Shown piece after piece: positions 25,813 to 39,259 of a stretch of DNA of 64,000 nucleotides. The DNA is from Hyalangium gracile. Its GTDB lineage: Bacteria > Myxococcota > Myxococcia > Myxococcales > Myxococcaceae. The DNA lies in assembly GCF_020103725.1 (NCBI RefSeq), contig NZ_JAHXBG010000009.1, positions 310,001-374,000 on the forward strand, given 5' to 3'. Numbering within the stretch: position 1 is the stretch's first letter; every line of letters begins with the position of its first letter. Position numbers and translations under genes: made by a program. The notes under the pieces were generated by a model. That model was not told where the DNA came from. It did not search any database and saw only the letters and a list, made by a program, of their open reading frames with translations.

Positions 25813-25845
25813 CTCTCGCCGCGCGGCGAAGCACCGTCGCAACCG

Positions 25846-25882
25846 CCGCCCCCGGGGATGTCGACCGGGGGCGGTGCCGTTT
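25846..25882 (+). terminator. Intrinsic terminator after the endolysin-like gene
   Basis: Perfect 10-bp stem CCGCCCCCGG (25846-25855) / CCGGGGGCGG (25865-25874), 9-nt loop, with a short TTT at 25880-25882. It lies between convergent genes and may work in both directions. Confidence 0.65.
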
Positions 25883-25914
25883 CCACCACCTCGGCCTCGC
25901 CGCGGAGCCCCTGC

Positions 25915-26745
25915 TCAGCTGGCCCCGCCGACTCCGGCGCCCGTCGTGGCGGGGAGCGGCTCCGGCACCTCTGCCGCGGACAGGCGCTCGCCGATGCGCA
26001 CCAGCCCCTGGCCCTCGCGCGCCCGGGCGTGCACCCGCGGGTAGTCCTCGAAGGCCGTGCCGAACCAGCCGTCCAGCACGACGGTGAACAGCCCGTAGTG
26101 CCCCTGGTAGCGGGCATGGTGCAGCGCGTGGAACGTGGGCGTGAAGAACAGGCGCCCCAGCCACGAGGACACGAAGCGCCGGGGCAGCCACTCGGTGTTG
26201 CCGTGCCCGATGACGTTCAGGAAGTAGTTGGTCAGGATGTAGGCCATGACGCCCGCCTGCGCGATGGGCATCACCTCCATGGCCAGGAGCACCAGGCCAA
26301 ACCCGCCTCCCATCAGCACCAGGCGCTCCACCAGCGAGAAGGACAGCGAGGTGAGCGGATCCGTCACCTGCGCCACGTGGTGCTGCGCGTGGAAGCGGTA
26401 GAGCGCCCGCGTGTGCAGCAGCCGGTGCGTCACGTAGAACCACACCTCGAAGCCCACGAACATCCACGCATAGGACAGCAGCGCCACCGGCACGCTGAAG
26501 GGCGCCATGCGATGGCCCACGAAGTACCGGAACAGCCCCACCAGCAGCGCGTCGCAGAGCACCACCCCGACGGCCGCCCACGCCTCGCTGCGGAGCTGCC
26601 CGGGAGCCAGCTCCCGCCGGTACACCCGCCAGCGCTCCGCCACCTTGAGGCGGACCAGCCCCCACCCTGCCCCCAACGCCACGAGCTTCACCAGCCCCGA
26701 TACCACCAGGGTGATGCACAGCACCTTCACGAGGGGGAGTTCCAT
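25915..26745 (-). CDS. Sterol desaturase / fatty acid hydroxylase family protein
   Basis: 276 residues from ATG 26745 (GGAAGG upstream; a GTG at 26754 is the alternative). Four to five membrane helices and the three His boxes of the family: THRLLHT, FHAQHHVAQ and FHALHHARYQGHYG, which hold a diiron centre. It should hydroxylate or desaturate a lipid at the membrane using oxygen. Myxobacteria make unusual branched and hydroxy fatty acids, ether lipids and sometimes sterols, so the substrate could be any of these. It is flanked by an endolysin and a Cys-rich lipoprotein and appears to be a single-gene unit. Family strong, substrate unknown. Confidence 0.88.
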   Translation of the reverse strand: MELPLVKVLCITLVVSGLVKLVALGAGWGLVRLKVAERWRVYRRELAPGQLRSEAWAAVGVVLCDALLVGLFRYFVGHRMAPFSVPVALLSYAWMFVGFEVWFYVTHRLLHTRALYRFHAQHHVAQVTDPLTSLSFSLVERLVLMGGGFGLVLLAMEVMPIAQAGVMAYILTNYFLNVIGHGNTEWLPRRFVSSWLGRLFFTPTFHALHHARYQGHYGLFTVVLDGWFGTAFEDYPRVHARAREGQGLVRIGERLSAAEVPEPLPATTGAGVGGAS

Positions 26746-26820
26746 GGGGCGCACCTTCCGCCAGCCACGATACCCCGTTCCGAAGGGGCCCTGTCGAGAC
26801 AGGGTCCCCTCCGAGGCTGC

Positions 26821-28428
26821 TCACCGGGTAGCCTGGTAGCAGAGGAAGTTGCCGTTCGTGAAGTAGAAGGCCGTCGAGAGGGAGACGGACGCCTCGCTGA
26901 CGCAGAAGCTCACGGTGATGTCCGCGCGCTCCCGGTTGGCTCCCGACACGACGTAGTCGCTTCCCTGGAACACCAGATCGATTCCGTTCACGCTCGAGCC
27001 ATCGACCCTCACCGCGAAGAACCCGCTCAACTCCGAGCGGGTCGGCGGGAAGGGCCTGTTGGAGTACGCGGAGAGGGCAATCCTCGCACGCACGGGGTTC
27101 GTCGTCCCGCAGGCGACCGTGTCCGTCGTGAAGCTCACCTTGCGGGCGTCATAGAGGATGATGCCCGTGGTGCCGAGCTGGTTCTTGTTCGGGAAGTTCA
27201 CGTAGTTGGGGCAGGTCGGCGCTGGGAGCAGCGTGCACTGGCTCGAACTGCAGGAGTGCGTGCCGTAGTTGCAGGTCGACTGGCCCTCTCCTGTGCAGGG
27301 CGTGCCGGTATTGCCCCCACTGCCCTTGCACTGTCCGGTCGCCGTATCGCAGGTCCGCCCCGCGCTACAGTCCGAATCCCTCGTGCACTTCGGCGTGCAC
27401 ACGGAGTCCAAATCCGAGCACACCAGCGCCGTGGTGCCCCCATCGATGTTGCACAGCTCGTTCGTGGAGCACTTGCACACAGTCCGCGTGTCGAAGCCGC
27501 TGATGGGTACACAGGTCTTCGCCGAATGCGGGCAGTCCACGCTGCTCGCACAGTTGACGACGCAGACCTTGGCCTCCGGATGGCAGAGCTCCCCCGCCAG
27601 GCAGTCCATGTCGTCCAGGCACCTCAGGCTGCTGAGCTCCTGCTGGCACTGGCCCGTCGCCGTGTCGCACGTACGGCCCGTGCCACAGTCCGTGTTGGAC
27701 GTGCACTTCGGCGCGCACACCCGGTCCAGCTCCGAGCACACCAGGTTGGCGGAGACCCGGTCCTGGTTACACAGCGTGTCCGTGAAGCACTGACACACCT
27801 TCCGACCGTCGGAGGCGCTCAGCGCCGCGCAGTTCTTCGCGGAGTCCGGACAGTCCGCGCTGTCCACGCAGGCCTGGACGCAGACCTTCGCCGTGGGGTG
27901 ACAGAGCTCCGAGCCGAGACAGTTCGCGGAGCTCGTGCACAGCAGGTTCCGGTCCACCTTGGCCTTGCACTGGCCCGTCGCCGTGTCACACGTGCGCCCC
28001 GAGCCACAGCTCGCATCCGTGGTGCACTTCGGCGTGCACGCCCTGTCCAGGTTCGAGCACACCAGGCTGGCGTCCAGACGATCGGAGTTGCACGACGCGT
28101 CCGTGGAGCACTGACACACCCGGGAGCTGTCCGTCGCGCTCAACGCCCCGCAGGACTTCGCGGTGTCCGGGCAGTCAGAGCCCGTCGTGCACGTCCGCAC
28201 ACAGACCTTCGCCGTGGGGTGACAGAGCTCCGACGCCAGACAGTCCGCGACGGTCGTGCACTGCAGGTTCCGGCCCTCCTTGGGGACGCACTGTCCCGTC
28301 GGATGCTCGCACCGCTCCGTGAGTCCACAGTCCGCATCCCTCGAGCACGAGTCGTCTTCGCGCTCCGAGGGACACCCCGCCATCAGGCTCGTCATGACGA
28401 GCATCCACACGATCTTCCAGAGCTTCAT
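26821..28428 (-). CDS. Cysteine-repeat lipoprotein
   Basis: 535 residues from ATG 28428 (GGGGGGG upstream). The signal peptide ends at the lipobox SLMAGC. Residues ~25-355 are built from three full and one partial copy of a ~95-residue unit with ~12 Cys, each showing ELCHPTAKVCV, then DCPDSAK, C-x-C, a LVCSxLDxVCxPKC block and GRTCDTATGQC. The C-terminal ~160 residues lack the repeats and form a beta-rich domain (KVSFTTDTVACG, ELSGFFAVRVDGSSV, FCVSEASVSL). Such Cys-rich repeats are frequent in myxobacterial surface lipoproteins; adhesion or kin recognition has been proposed for some, but nothing fixes a function here. Confidence 0.8.
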   Translation of the reverse strand: MKLWKIVWMLVMTSLMAGCPSEREDDSCSRDADCGLTERCEHPTGQCVPKEGRNLQCTTVADCLASELCHPTAKVCVRTCTTGSDCPDTAKSCGALSATDSSRVCQCSTDASCNSDRLDASLVCSNLDRACTPKCTTDASCGSGRTCDTATGQCKAKVDRNLLCTSSANCLGSELCHPTAKVCVQACVDSADCPDSAKNCAALSASDGRKVCQCFTDTLCNQDRVSANLVCSELDRVCAPKCTSNTDCGTGRTCDTATGQCQQELSSLRCLDDMDCLAGELCHPEAKVCVVNCASSVDCPHSAKTCVPISGFDTRTVCKCSTNELCNIDGGTTALVCSDLDSVCTPKCTRDSDCSAGRTCDTATGQCKGSGGNTGTPCTGEGQSTCNYGTHSCSSSQCTLLPAPTCPNYVNFPNKNQLGTTGIILYDARKVSFTTDTVACGTTNPVRARIALSAYSNRPFPPTRSELSGFFAVRVDGSSVNGIDLVFQGSDYVVSGANRERADITVSFCVSEASVSLSTAFYFTNGNFLCYQATR

Positions 28429-28461
28429 GTTGTCCCCCCCTGAGAAACTGCGTACCAACGC

Positions 28462-28806
28462 TCACTTCTCGCTCCAGACCGCCAGCTCCGCACCGCCTGG
28501 ATCGCGGAAGTGGAAGCGGCGACCACCCGGGAAGCTGAAGATCGGGTGGGTGATGACGCCACCGGCGGCGCGGACCTTGGCCTCCATGGCCTCCAGGTCG
28601 CGGGCATAGAGGATTACCATGGGGACCTTGGCCCCCGTGGAGTCAGCGCCGCTGTGTATCCCTCCGTCCAGCCCCTCGTTGAAGGCGGCGTAGTCCGGCC
28701 CGTAGTCGGTGAAGCGCCAGCCGAAGGCCTCGGCATAGAACCGCTTGGTCCTCGGCAGGTCCGCAGCGGGCCACTCCACATAGTCGATCTTCCCATCCTC
28801 GCGCAT
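28462..28806 (-). CDS. VOC-family (glyoxalase/bleomycin resistance fold) protein
   Basis: 114 residues from ATG 28806, with CAGGAGCACG upstream; a longer frame to 28857 is unlikely. It shows the two-betaalphabetabetabeta VOC layout: KIDYVEWPAADLPRTKRFYAEAFGW opens the first half (in segments), and FPGGRRFHFRDPGGAELAVW closes the second with the usual DP-G-N/A-x-AVW signature. Proteins of this class are small metal-dependent lyases, dioxygenases or binding proteins. It lacks a clear full set of four metal ligands, so activity is uncertain. It lies 33 bp upstream of the Cys-repeat lipoprotein gene on the same strand. Confidence 0.85.
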   Translation of the reverse strand: MREDGKIDYVEWPAADLPRTKRFYAEAFGWRFTDYGPDYAAFNEGLDGGIHSGADSTGAKVPMVILYARDLEAMEAKVRAAGGVITHPIFSFPGGRRFHFRDPGGAELAVWSEK

Positions 28807-28904
28807 GACGTGCTCCTGGCAGTGCTGTTCCGCAGCTGCTCCAGTTACGCGGTGCACTCGCGAGAGTCCAGCTCGCTGATGCGCCAGCGTGGCGCCCTGG
28901 AGCC

Positions 28905-30497
28905 TCAGGGGGCGGCGTCGCGTGTGAAGCGGCGGAAGAAGCTATCTCCATTCCAGCGCGGTCGCTCGGGCGCATCCGCCACGGCGCGGGTGAGCTCGGC
29001 GAGAGCGCGGATGAACTTCGCCGCGCCCTCCTTGTTCATGGGCTGGGCCGCGTCGTCCGACGGCGCGTGGTAGCGCTCGTAGCGCCACTTCTTGAATAGC
29101 GCCTCTTCCGGAGAGCCCCGGGTGTAGCCGAACTTGAAGCTCAGGGCGGGCACACCCAGGCGGATGAAGGAGTACTGGTCGCTGCGGATGAACAACATCT
29201 GGTTCGGATCGGGATCGGGCACCACCGTCACGCCATGGGCCTCGGCGAGCTGCTGGAGCGGCGCGGCGAGCGAGGACTCCTCCCGGCCGTAGGCCACGAT
29301 GCGGATGAAGTCGGTGAGCGGCAGGAACGTGTCCAGGTTGAAGTTGGCCACCATGCTCTCGGCGGGGACGGTGGGGTGGGCGGCGAAGTACCGGGAGCCC
29401 AGCAGGCCTCTCTCCTCGCCCGTCACCAGCGCGAAGAGCACGGAGCGCTTCGGCCTCGCCGCCTGGAGCGCCCGCGCCATCTCCAGCACCGCGGCGACGC
29501 CCGTGGCGTTGTCCATGGCGCCATTGTAGATGCGGTCCCCCTTCACGGGCTCGCCCACGCCCACGTGGTCCAGGTGCGCGGTCAGCACCACGTGCTCCTT
29601 CGCCAGCGAGGGGTCGCTTCCGGGCAACACCCCTAGCACGTTGACGGACTTCACCGGCGCGCTGGCGAAGTCCACCCGGCCCTTGAGGCGCACGGGCAGC
29701 TCGAACCTCGGCAGCGGCTGGTCCTTGTCCGCGAGCGCGACGAGCTCCTGGAAGCCGTGCGGAGCGCCAGCGAAGAGCTTCTGTGAGTGCTCGGGGTTGA
29801 AGGAGACCCGCAGCTTCAGCCCCTCCTCCTCGTTGAGGGAAGCCTCCGCGAACTGCATCGCGGGCTGGTGGCGCGACGCGGCGACGCGCGACCAGGGCAT
29901 TTCCAGCTGCTTGGGGTTCTGGAGAATCACCAGGCCGACCGCGCCCGCCATCCGCAGCGCCTGTGTGCGCTCGGCGAGGGAGGAGTGGTGGGCGCGGAGA
30001 GCCCCCGAGATGCGCGACGGGCCCCCGTGGAGCATGACCGCCACCTTGCCCTGGAGATCCACACCGGAGAAGTCGTCATGTCCAGCCTCGGGGATGGACA
30101 GGCCGTAGCCCACGAACACCAGGGCCGCATCCACCGGGCCCGGCTCTCCCTGCCGTGGAGAGATGATGGCATCTCGGCCCAGCACCAGCGGCAGCTCCTT
30201 GCCGTTCCTCACCAGCGCCAGCCGCGAGCGCTCCTCCACCACCCGTCGCGAGGTCAGCTCCACCTCCTGGAGATACGTGTCGCCAGCCCCCGGCTTCACC
30301 CCGAGGGCCGCGAGCTGCTCCGCGACATACGCGGCGGCCTTGCGGTGGCCCTCGCTGCCCGTGTCACGTCCCTCCAGCGCATCACTGGCGAGGAACCGGA
30401 CATGGCTCCACCAGCGCTCCGCCTCCGGTGAGGTGGCGGCATGGGCGGAAGGGGAAGTCAGGAGGAAGAGGACGGGCAGGAGGAGAAAGCGGGGCAT
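28905..30497 (-). CDS. Secreted M28 family zinc aminopeptidase
   Basis: 530 residues from ATG 30497, giving a clean signal peptide (MPRFLLLPVLFLLTSPSAHA). A GTG at 30533 with GGAG upstream is a possible longer start. Residues ~130-260 form the inserted PA-type domain. The M28 zinc ligands appear in the C-terminal half: LTAHLDHVG (His, Asp), YNGAMDNATG (Asp), TGEERGLLGS (catalytic Glu pair), FNLDTF (Asp) and YHAPSDDA (His). The protein should remove N-terminal residues from peptides in the periplasm or medium, agreeing with a proteolytic predatory lifestyle. It is a single gene, 99 bp upstream of the VOC gene on the same strand. Confidence 0.9.
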   Translation of the reverse strand: MPRFLLLPVLFLLTSPSAHAATSPEAERWWSHVRFLASDALEGRDTGSEGHRKAAAYVAEQLAALGVKPGAGDTYLQEVELTSRRVVEERSRLALVRNGKELPLVLGRDAIISPRQGEPGPVDAALVFVGYGLSIPEAGHDDFSGVDLQGKVAVMLHGGPSRISGALRAHHSSLAERTQALRMAGAVGLVILQNPKQLEMPWSRVAASRHQPAMQFAEASLNEEEGLKLRVSFNPEHSQKLFAGAPHGFQELVALADKDQPLPRFELPVRLKGRVDFASAPVKSVNVLGVLPGSDPSLAKEHVVLTAHLDHVGVGEPVKGDRIYNGAMDNATGVAAVLEMARALQAARPKRSVLFALVTGEERGLLGSRYFAAHPTVPAESMVANFNLDTFLPLTDFIRIVAYGREESSLAAPLQQLAEAHGVTVVPDPDPNQMLFIRSDQYSFIRLGVPALSFKFGYTRGSPEEALFKKWRYERYHAPSDDAAQPMNKEGAAKFIRALAELTRAVADAPERPRWNGDSFFRRFTRDAAP

Positions 30498-30573
30498 GAG
30501 GGAGCTCTTCGGCGGAGACGTGGCAGGAAGCACCAGTCTCCGTCAAGGGGCGTCCCTGAAGGTTCGAGGTGTG

Positions 30574-31833
30574 TCACACGGGCCTGGGCCTCAGAACCTG
30601 GATCCTTCCTCGCCGCCGGGAGCCGCCTCGCACCAGCGCCGGGTCTGTCTCTCCAATCGACCGGTACACCGCGGCCCGCAGCGCCATCTCCCTGGGGTCG
30701 GCCAGGTGGGTTCCCATCCGGTTGGGGAAGTAGGCGTAGCCGAGCCGCGCTTCGGGGTCGACGAAGCCCATGGAGCCTCCCGAGCCCGGACCACCGAATG
30801 CGCTCGGATGCCCGAAGGGATTCTTCCGGCCCGGCTTCAGGAACCCGAGCGAGAACGGGATCTCCACTTTCATGCATGCATCCCGGAAGCCTCGCACCGG
30901 CGGGAGGGGTGGCGCCATGAGCTGCCTCAAGGTGTCCTCGCGTAGCCCGAGCTCCTTGCCGCCCGTCGCGACCACGCCATACACGTGAGCCATGGCCCGC
31001 GCCGTTCCAACGCCTCCTCCCGCGGGCACCTCGAAGTTCCGACGATAGATGTGCTCGCTCTTCTCCGGCAGCTCCGACCCCCACAGGCACCGGCGGAAGC
31101 GTGAGCGCGGATTCATCACCGCGAGCAACATGGGCAGGGGCAGCCCGAAGAACGCGCCGGCCATGTTGCCCCTCTGGATCTTCGCCAGCCGTGAGTCCGG
31201 GATGGTGTCAGGCAGTCGGATGTAGAAGTCGAGCCCCAGCCGATCCGCCAGCTCCTCCTGGAAGAACCTTCCCAGCGTCCGGTGCTTCGGATCCACCCGG
31301 CGCAGGAGCTCGCTCTCATAGAAGCCGAGCGTGATGCCGTGGTAGGCCTGCCGCATCCCCGGCGCCCAGGCGGGCTTCTGCCTGGCGAGGACCACCGCCA
31401 GTCGGTCGGGATCCTCGACGAGGCCGATGTCCGGACGCACATCCAAGGCAAACAACCCGGCCTGGTGCGCGAGCAGCTGGCGGATGGTGATCTTCTCCTT
31501 CCCCTGCTGGGCGAACTCCGGCCAGTAGGTGCTCACTCGCTCGTCGTAGTCGAACAAGCCCCGCGAGTGGGCCAGCGCCATGGCCAGCCCGGCCATGCCC
31601 TTGGTCGCGGAGTAGACGATGACCATCGTGTCTTCTTCCCAGGGCTCCCCGGTGGCCGCGTTCCGGATGCCACCCCAGAGGTCGACGACCTTCTCCCCGC
31701 GGTAGTAGACACAGCAGGCGGCTCCGAGCTCCTTGCGGCGCTCGAAGTTCTCGATGAAGGCCTCCCGCACCGCCTCGAAACCCGGCCTGGCAAAGCCCGC
31801 GATGCGAGCACGCCCTCCGCTCTCGCTGGACAT
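30574..31833 (-). CDS. EstB-like serine hydrolase (beta-lactamase fold)
   Basis: 419 residues from ATG 31833 with GGGAGGGG upstream. It has the class C/DD-peptidase fold: VYSATKG supplies Ser-x-x-Lys near residue 75, and QAYHGITLG supplies the Tyr of the second motif near 163. GGPGSGGSMGFVDPEARLGYAY lies near residue 355 (cited in parts), in place of the Lys-Thr-Gly box. No signal peptide is visible, so it is probably a cytoplasmic carboxylesterase, as in EstA/EstB relatives, rather than a beta-lactamase. It lies 76 bp upstream of the M28 peptidase gene on the same strand. Confidence 0.87.
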   Translation of the reverse strand: MSSESGGRARIAGFARPGFEAVREAFIENFERRKELGAACCVYYRGEKVVDLWGGIRNAATGEPWEEDTMVIVYSATKGMAGLAMALAHSRGLFDYDERVSTYWPEFAQQGKEKITIRQLLAHQAGLFALDVRPDIGLVEDPDRLAVVLARQKPAWAPGMRQAYHGITLGFYESELLRRVDPKHRTLGRFFQEELADRLGLDFYIRLPDTIPDSRLAKIQRGNMAGAFFGLPLPMLLAVMNPRSRFRRCLWGSELPEKSEHIYRRNFEVPAGGGVGTARAMAHVYGVVATGGKELGLREDTLRQLMAPPLPPVRGFRDACMKVEIPFSLGFLKPGRKNPFGHPSAFGGPGSGGSMGFVDPEARLGYAYFPNRMGTHLADPREMALRAAVYRSIGETDPALVRGGSRRRGRIQVLRPRPV

Positions 31834-32044
31834 GTCGCGCCCCTCCCGCCCCTACGGCCATTCACAAGGTGCGGGCACATCCGCCAGCGGGCAACGTCCC
31901 TGAAGTCTTGGAGACCAGTCGCTCCTGGATGACGGACCACCCGCGGCCCGGGCGGCTGTCTCCCGCTGGACGGAGAAGCGCCGGCGGGGGGCCAGACGTC
32001 CAGCGCCCTGCCCCCTCGAGGAGGCAGGGCGCCAGAGCCGGAGA

Positions 32045-35569
<3,525 letters not shown>

Positions 35570-35880
35570 CGCTCGCGACGAAAAGGCATGGAGCCCGGCT
35601 CCGTCGCACGGCATCACGGCTGGCGCAGCCTAGCAGGGTGGATGGAGCAGGCGTCCAGGTCTCCTCCCGTCGTGTCTCTCCCCCTCCGAGCACCCGCCCC
35701 GTGAAGTCCACCAGCCGCGCGAAATCCCTCTTTCGCCTGCCTGCTCCTCGGGGGGCGGGCCGGGCCCATGCCCTCCGCGCCGGGCGCCTCCGGTCCGAGC
35801 CAGGGTTGCGTGGTGCCGCGTTGCATCGCCACCCTGCCCGTGGATGGGCGGAGCGTTCCGCCGAACGGGGGTGAGCAACC

Positions 35881-36318
35881 ATGAAGCGACTGATCATCGG
35901 TGTGGCGGCGGCGGTGGCGGGCCTGCTGGCCGGGTGCAGCACGGACACGAGCGTGGCGGGCTTCTCGTCCCAGGTGGCCTCGCCCACGCGTATCGCCCAG
36001 AACCCGGACATCGCGCGAGGGGAGGGCGGGCCGCTCATCCCGGGCACCGTGGTCGCCGACTACCGGGATACCCTCATCATCCGCGACGACGAGGGCTTCG
36101 AGCGAGCGATGCGCGTCGATGAGAAAACCATCTACCGCAACCTGGAGGGAGACATCATCGCCCGCGAGTACCTGGCGCCCGGGGCCCAGGTGCGCACCTC
36201 GTTCGACTACAACGAAAAGGAGCGCATCGCTCAAGAGGTCGTCATCGAGCGCGCCGTAAGCCAGTGCGAGCCGAACGCGTGGCCGGAGGAGCCCACGCCC
36301 TACCGCCGCGACCCGTAA
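35881..36318 (+). CDS. Small lipoprotein
   Basis: 145 residues, with lipobox LLAGC (Cys19) after MKRLIIGVAAAVAG. The mature part looks like one small beta-barrel or SH3-type domain (TVVADYRDTLIIRDDEGFER, MRVDEKTIYRNLEG, GAQVRTSFDYNEKERI), with ~20 Pro/Arg-rich residues at the end. Ribosome site GGGGGTGAG. No family recognised. It is divergent from the pullulanase gene and followed by a hairpin, so it is probably transcribed alone. Confidence 0.8.
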   Translation: MKRLIIGVAAAVAGLLAGCSTDTSVAGFSSQVASPTRIAQNPDIARGEGGPLIPGTVVADYRDTLIIRDDEGFERAMRVDEKTIYRNLEGDIIAREYLAPGAQVRTSFDYNEKERIAQEVVIERAVSQCEPNAWPEEPTPYRRDP

Positions 36319-36356
36319 GGTAGGGGACGCGCCACGCACGAGCTGCATGCGCTTTC

Positions 36357-36375
36357 ACGCGGCTACGCGCCGCGT
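36357..36375 (+). terminator. Hairpin after the small lipoprotein gene, possible terminator
   Basis: Perfect 7-bp stem ACGCGGC / GCCGCGT with a 5-nt loop, 39 nt after the stop. No T-run follows. Confidence 0.45.
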
Positions 36376-36431
36376 CAGACTCCGCGTGCCCGTCATTTCA
36401 CTCGGGCAGCGACAACGCGGCGCATCATGAA

Positions 36432-36477
36432 ATCTCGCGGGCCGATCCGACTGGGGAGGTCCCCAAGCCCGCGAGAT
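36432..36477 (+). promoter_or_regulatory. Two-tier hairpin in the leader of the maltodextrin operon
   Basis: Perfect 11-bp outer stem ATCTCGCGGGC (36432-36442) / GCCCGCGAGAT (36467-36477). Inside it is a second hairpin GGGG (36453-36456) / CCCC (36461-36464) with loop AGGT. It ends 45 nt before the amylase ATG. No T-run follows, so it is more likely a translational or mRNA-stability element, or a DNA operator, than a terminator. Confidence 0.55.
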
Positions 36478-36521
36478 CGATAGTTCACCTCCAGGGCGTT
36501 CTGTGGAAAAGTCGCCCGCCC

Positions 36522-38090
36522 ATGCAGGCCTCCCAGCCCCGCCGACTGGCCACCGAGCGAGTGCGTCATGCAGCGTTGACGCTGCTGGTCGCACTGCACC
36601 TGGCAAGTTGCGCGCACACCTCCGCGCCCTCCGAGTCGGCTCCCGCCCCAGCGGGTCCTCCCGCCGCCGAGGCCGCGAAGCCCGCGCCCCAGGCGCCGCC
36701 GCGCCACTGGGCTGACGAGATCCTCTACTTCGTCGTCGTGGATCGCTTCGCGGATGGGGACACGGCGAACAACGCCGCGGTGGATGTGGCCGCCCAGGGC
36801 GCCTTCCACGGTGGAGACCTGAAGGGCCTGCGCCAGCAGCTGGACGAGCTCAGCTCGCTGGGCATCACCGCGCTGTGGATCACCCCGGTGGTGAAGAACA
36901 TCGACGGCTTCGTCACCGGCGCGGGCTTCCCGGACTGGGGCTACCACGGCTACTGGGCGGATGACTTCCACAAGCTGGATCCGCGCTTCGGCTCCGAGGA
37001 GGACCTGCGCGCCCTGGTGGACGAGGCCCACAAGCGTGGCATCCGCGTGCTGCTGGACGTCGTCTACAACCACCCCGGCTACAACTCGCGCTACCTCACC
37101 CACCCCGAGACGAAGAGCTGGGTGCGCGTGGAGGATCGCGGCACCTGCGGCGAGGACGACCTCACGCAGTGCGTCTCCGGCCTGCCGGACTTCAAGACGG
37201 AGCAGCCCGAGGTGGCGAAGTACCTGCTGGACGCGCAGCTCGACTGGGCGAAGCGCTCCGGCGTGGACGGCTTCCGGCTGGACACCGTGAAGCACGTGGA
37301 TCACCCCTTCTGGAAGGAGCACCGTCGCCGCACCCGCGAGGAGGTCCGCAAGGACTTCTTCCTGCTGGGCGAGGTGTGGGGCGGAGACGCCGAGTCGCTC
37401 GACCCGTGGTTCTCCGGGGACGAGATGGACGCCGGCTTCGACTTCGGCTTCCAGGGCAGCGCCATCTCCTTCGTGCAGGGGCGCGGCCGGGTGATCGCCT
37501 TCGACAAGTACCTGCGGTCTCGCCACAAGGTGCGCCAGGGCTACCTGCTGTCGCACTTCCTGTCCTCGCACGACGTGCCGGGGGCGCTCCACCAGCTCGA
37601 GGGCGACGTGAAGCGCTTCCGCCTGGCGGCGGTGCTCCAGCTCACCATCTCCGGCCTGCCCACCATCTATTACGGCGAGGAGGTCGCCCGCCCGGGCGGA
37701 GACTGGCCCGCCAACCGCGGCGACATGCCCTGGGGCTCGCGTGCCGTGAAGCCCGGTGCTGGCAAGCCCCGCGACGAGGAGCTGCGCAAGCTCTACCAGA
37801 AGCTCATCTCCATCCGCCGCGCGCACCCGGCGCTCTCGCGCGGCACGCACCAGGGGATTTCCACCGACGGCGATCTGTACGTGTACCTGCGCCATGACGC
37901 GGAGTCCGGCGACGCGGTGCTGGTGGCGATCAATCGTGGGCAGCAGCCCGCGAAGGTCTCTCTTCCGTGGCCTGCTCCCTGGGGAGCAACGGCGGCGGAG
38001 GATTTGTTGAACGGTGGCCGGCTGGAGGGCTCCTCGCTGGAGCTCACCGTCGAGCCGCTCGCAGCGCGCATTCTTGGAAGACCGGGCTGA
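36522..38090 (+). CDS. GH13 alpha-amylase-like lipoprotein
   Basis: 522 residues. The N-terminal signal ends in HLASC (lipobox, Cys30) and a Pro/Ala linker leads to the catalytic barrel from ~residue 62. Four GH13 regions are intact: LLDVVYNH, DGFRLDTVKH (nucleophile Asp), LLGEVWGG (acid/base Glu) and LSSHDVPG (third Asp). A C-terminal beta domain (~445-522) follows. It should be anchored in the envelope and hydrolyse alpha-1,4-glucans to maltodextrins. It is the first gene of the operon with the MalK/E/F/G transporter (55 bp to malK), which supports maltodextrin processing. Exact product profile cannot be read from sequence. Confidence 0.92.
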   Translation: MQASQPRRLATERVRHAALTLLVALHLASCAHTSAPSESAPAPAGPPAAEAAKPAPQAPPRHWADEILYFVVVDRFADGDTANNAAVDVAAQGAFHGGDLKGLRQQLDELSSLGITALWITPVVKNIDGFVTGAGFPDWGYHGYWADDFHKLDPRFGSEEDLRALVDEAHKRGIRVLLDVVYNHPGYNSRYLTHPETKSWVRVEDRGTCGEDDLTQCVSGLPDFKTEQPEVAKYLLDAQLDWAKRSGVDGFRLDTVKHVDHPFWKEHRRRTREEVRKDFFLLGEVWGGDAESLDPWFSGDEMDAGFDFGFQGSAISFVQGRGRVIAFDKYLRSRHKVRQGYLLSHFLSSHDVPGALHQLEGDVKRFRLAAVLQLTISGLPTIYYGEEVARPGGDWPANRGDMPWGSRAVKPGAGKPRDEELRKLYQKLISIRRAHPALSRGTHQGISTDGDLYVYLRHDAESGDAVLVAINRGQQPAKVSLPWPAPWGATAAEDLLNGGRLEGSSLELTVEPLAARILGRPG

Positions 38091-38145
38091 AGAGGCCTGG
38101 GAAACAAACAACTCCAACACCCTGACTCAAGGGGTCGAGGGCCGA

Positions 38146-39240
<1,095 letters not shown>

Positions 39241-39259
39241 TTCCCTGGAGCCTCCCCAC

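Noticed and set aside
24154-25842. 562-codon minus-strand frame opposite the endolysin gene
   Set aside because: Antisense shadow; the plus strand has clear catalytic domains.
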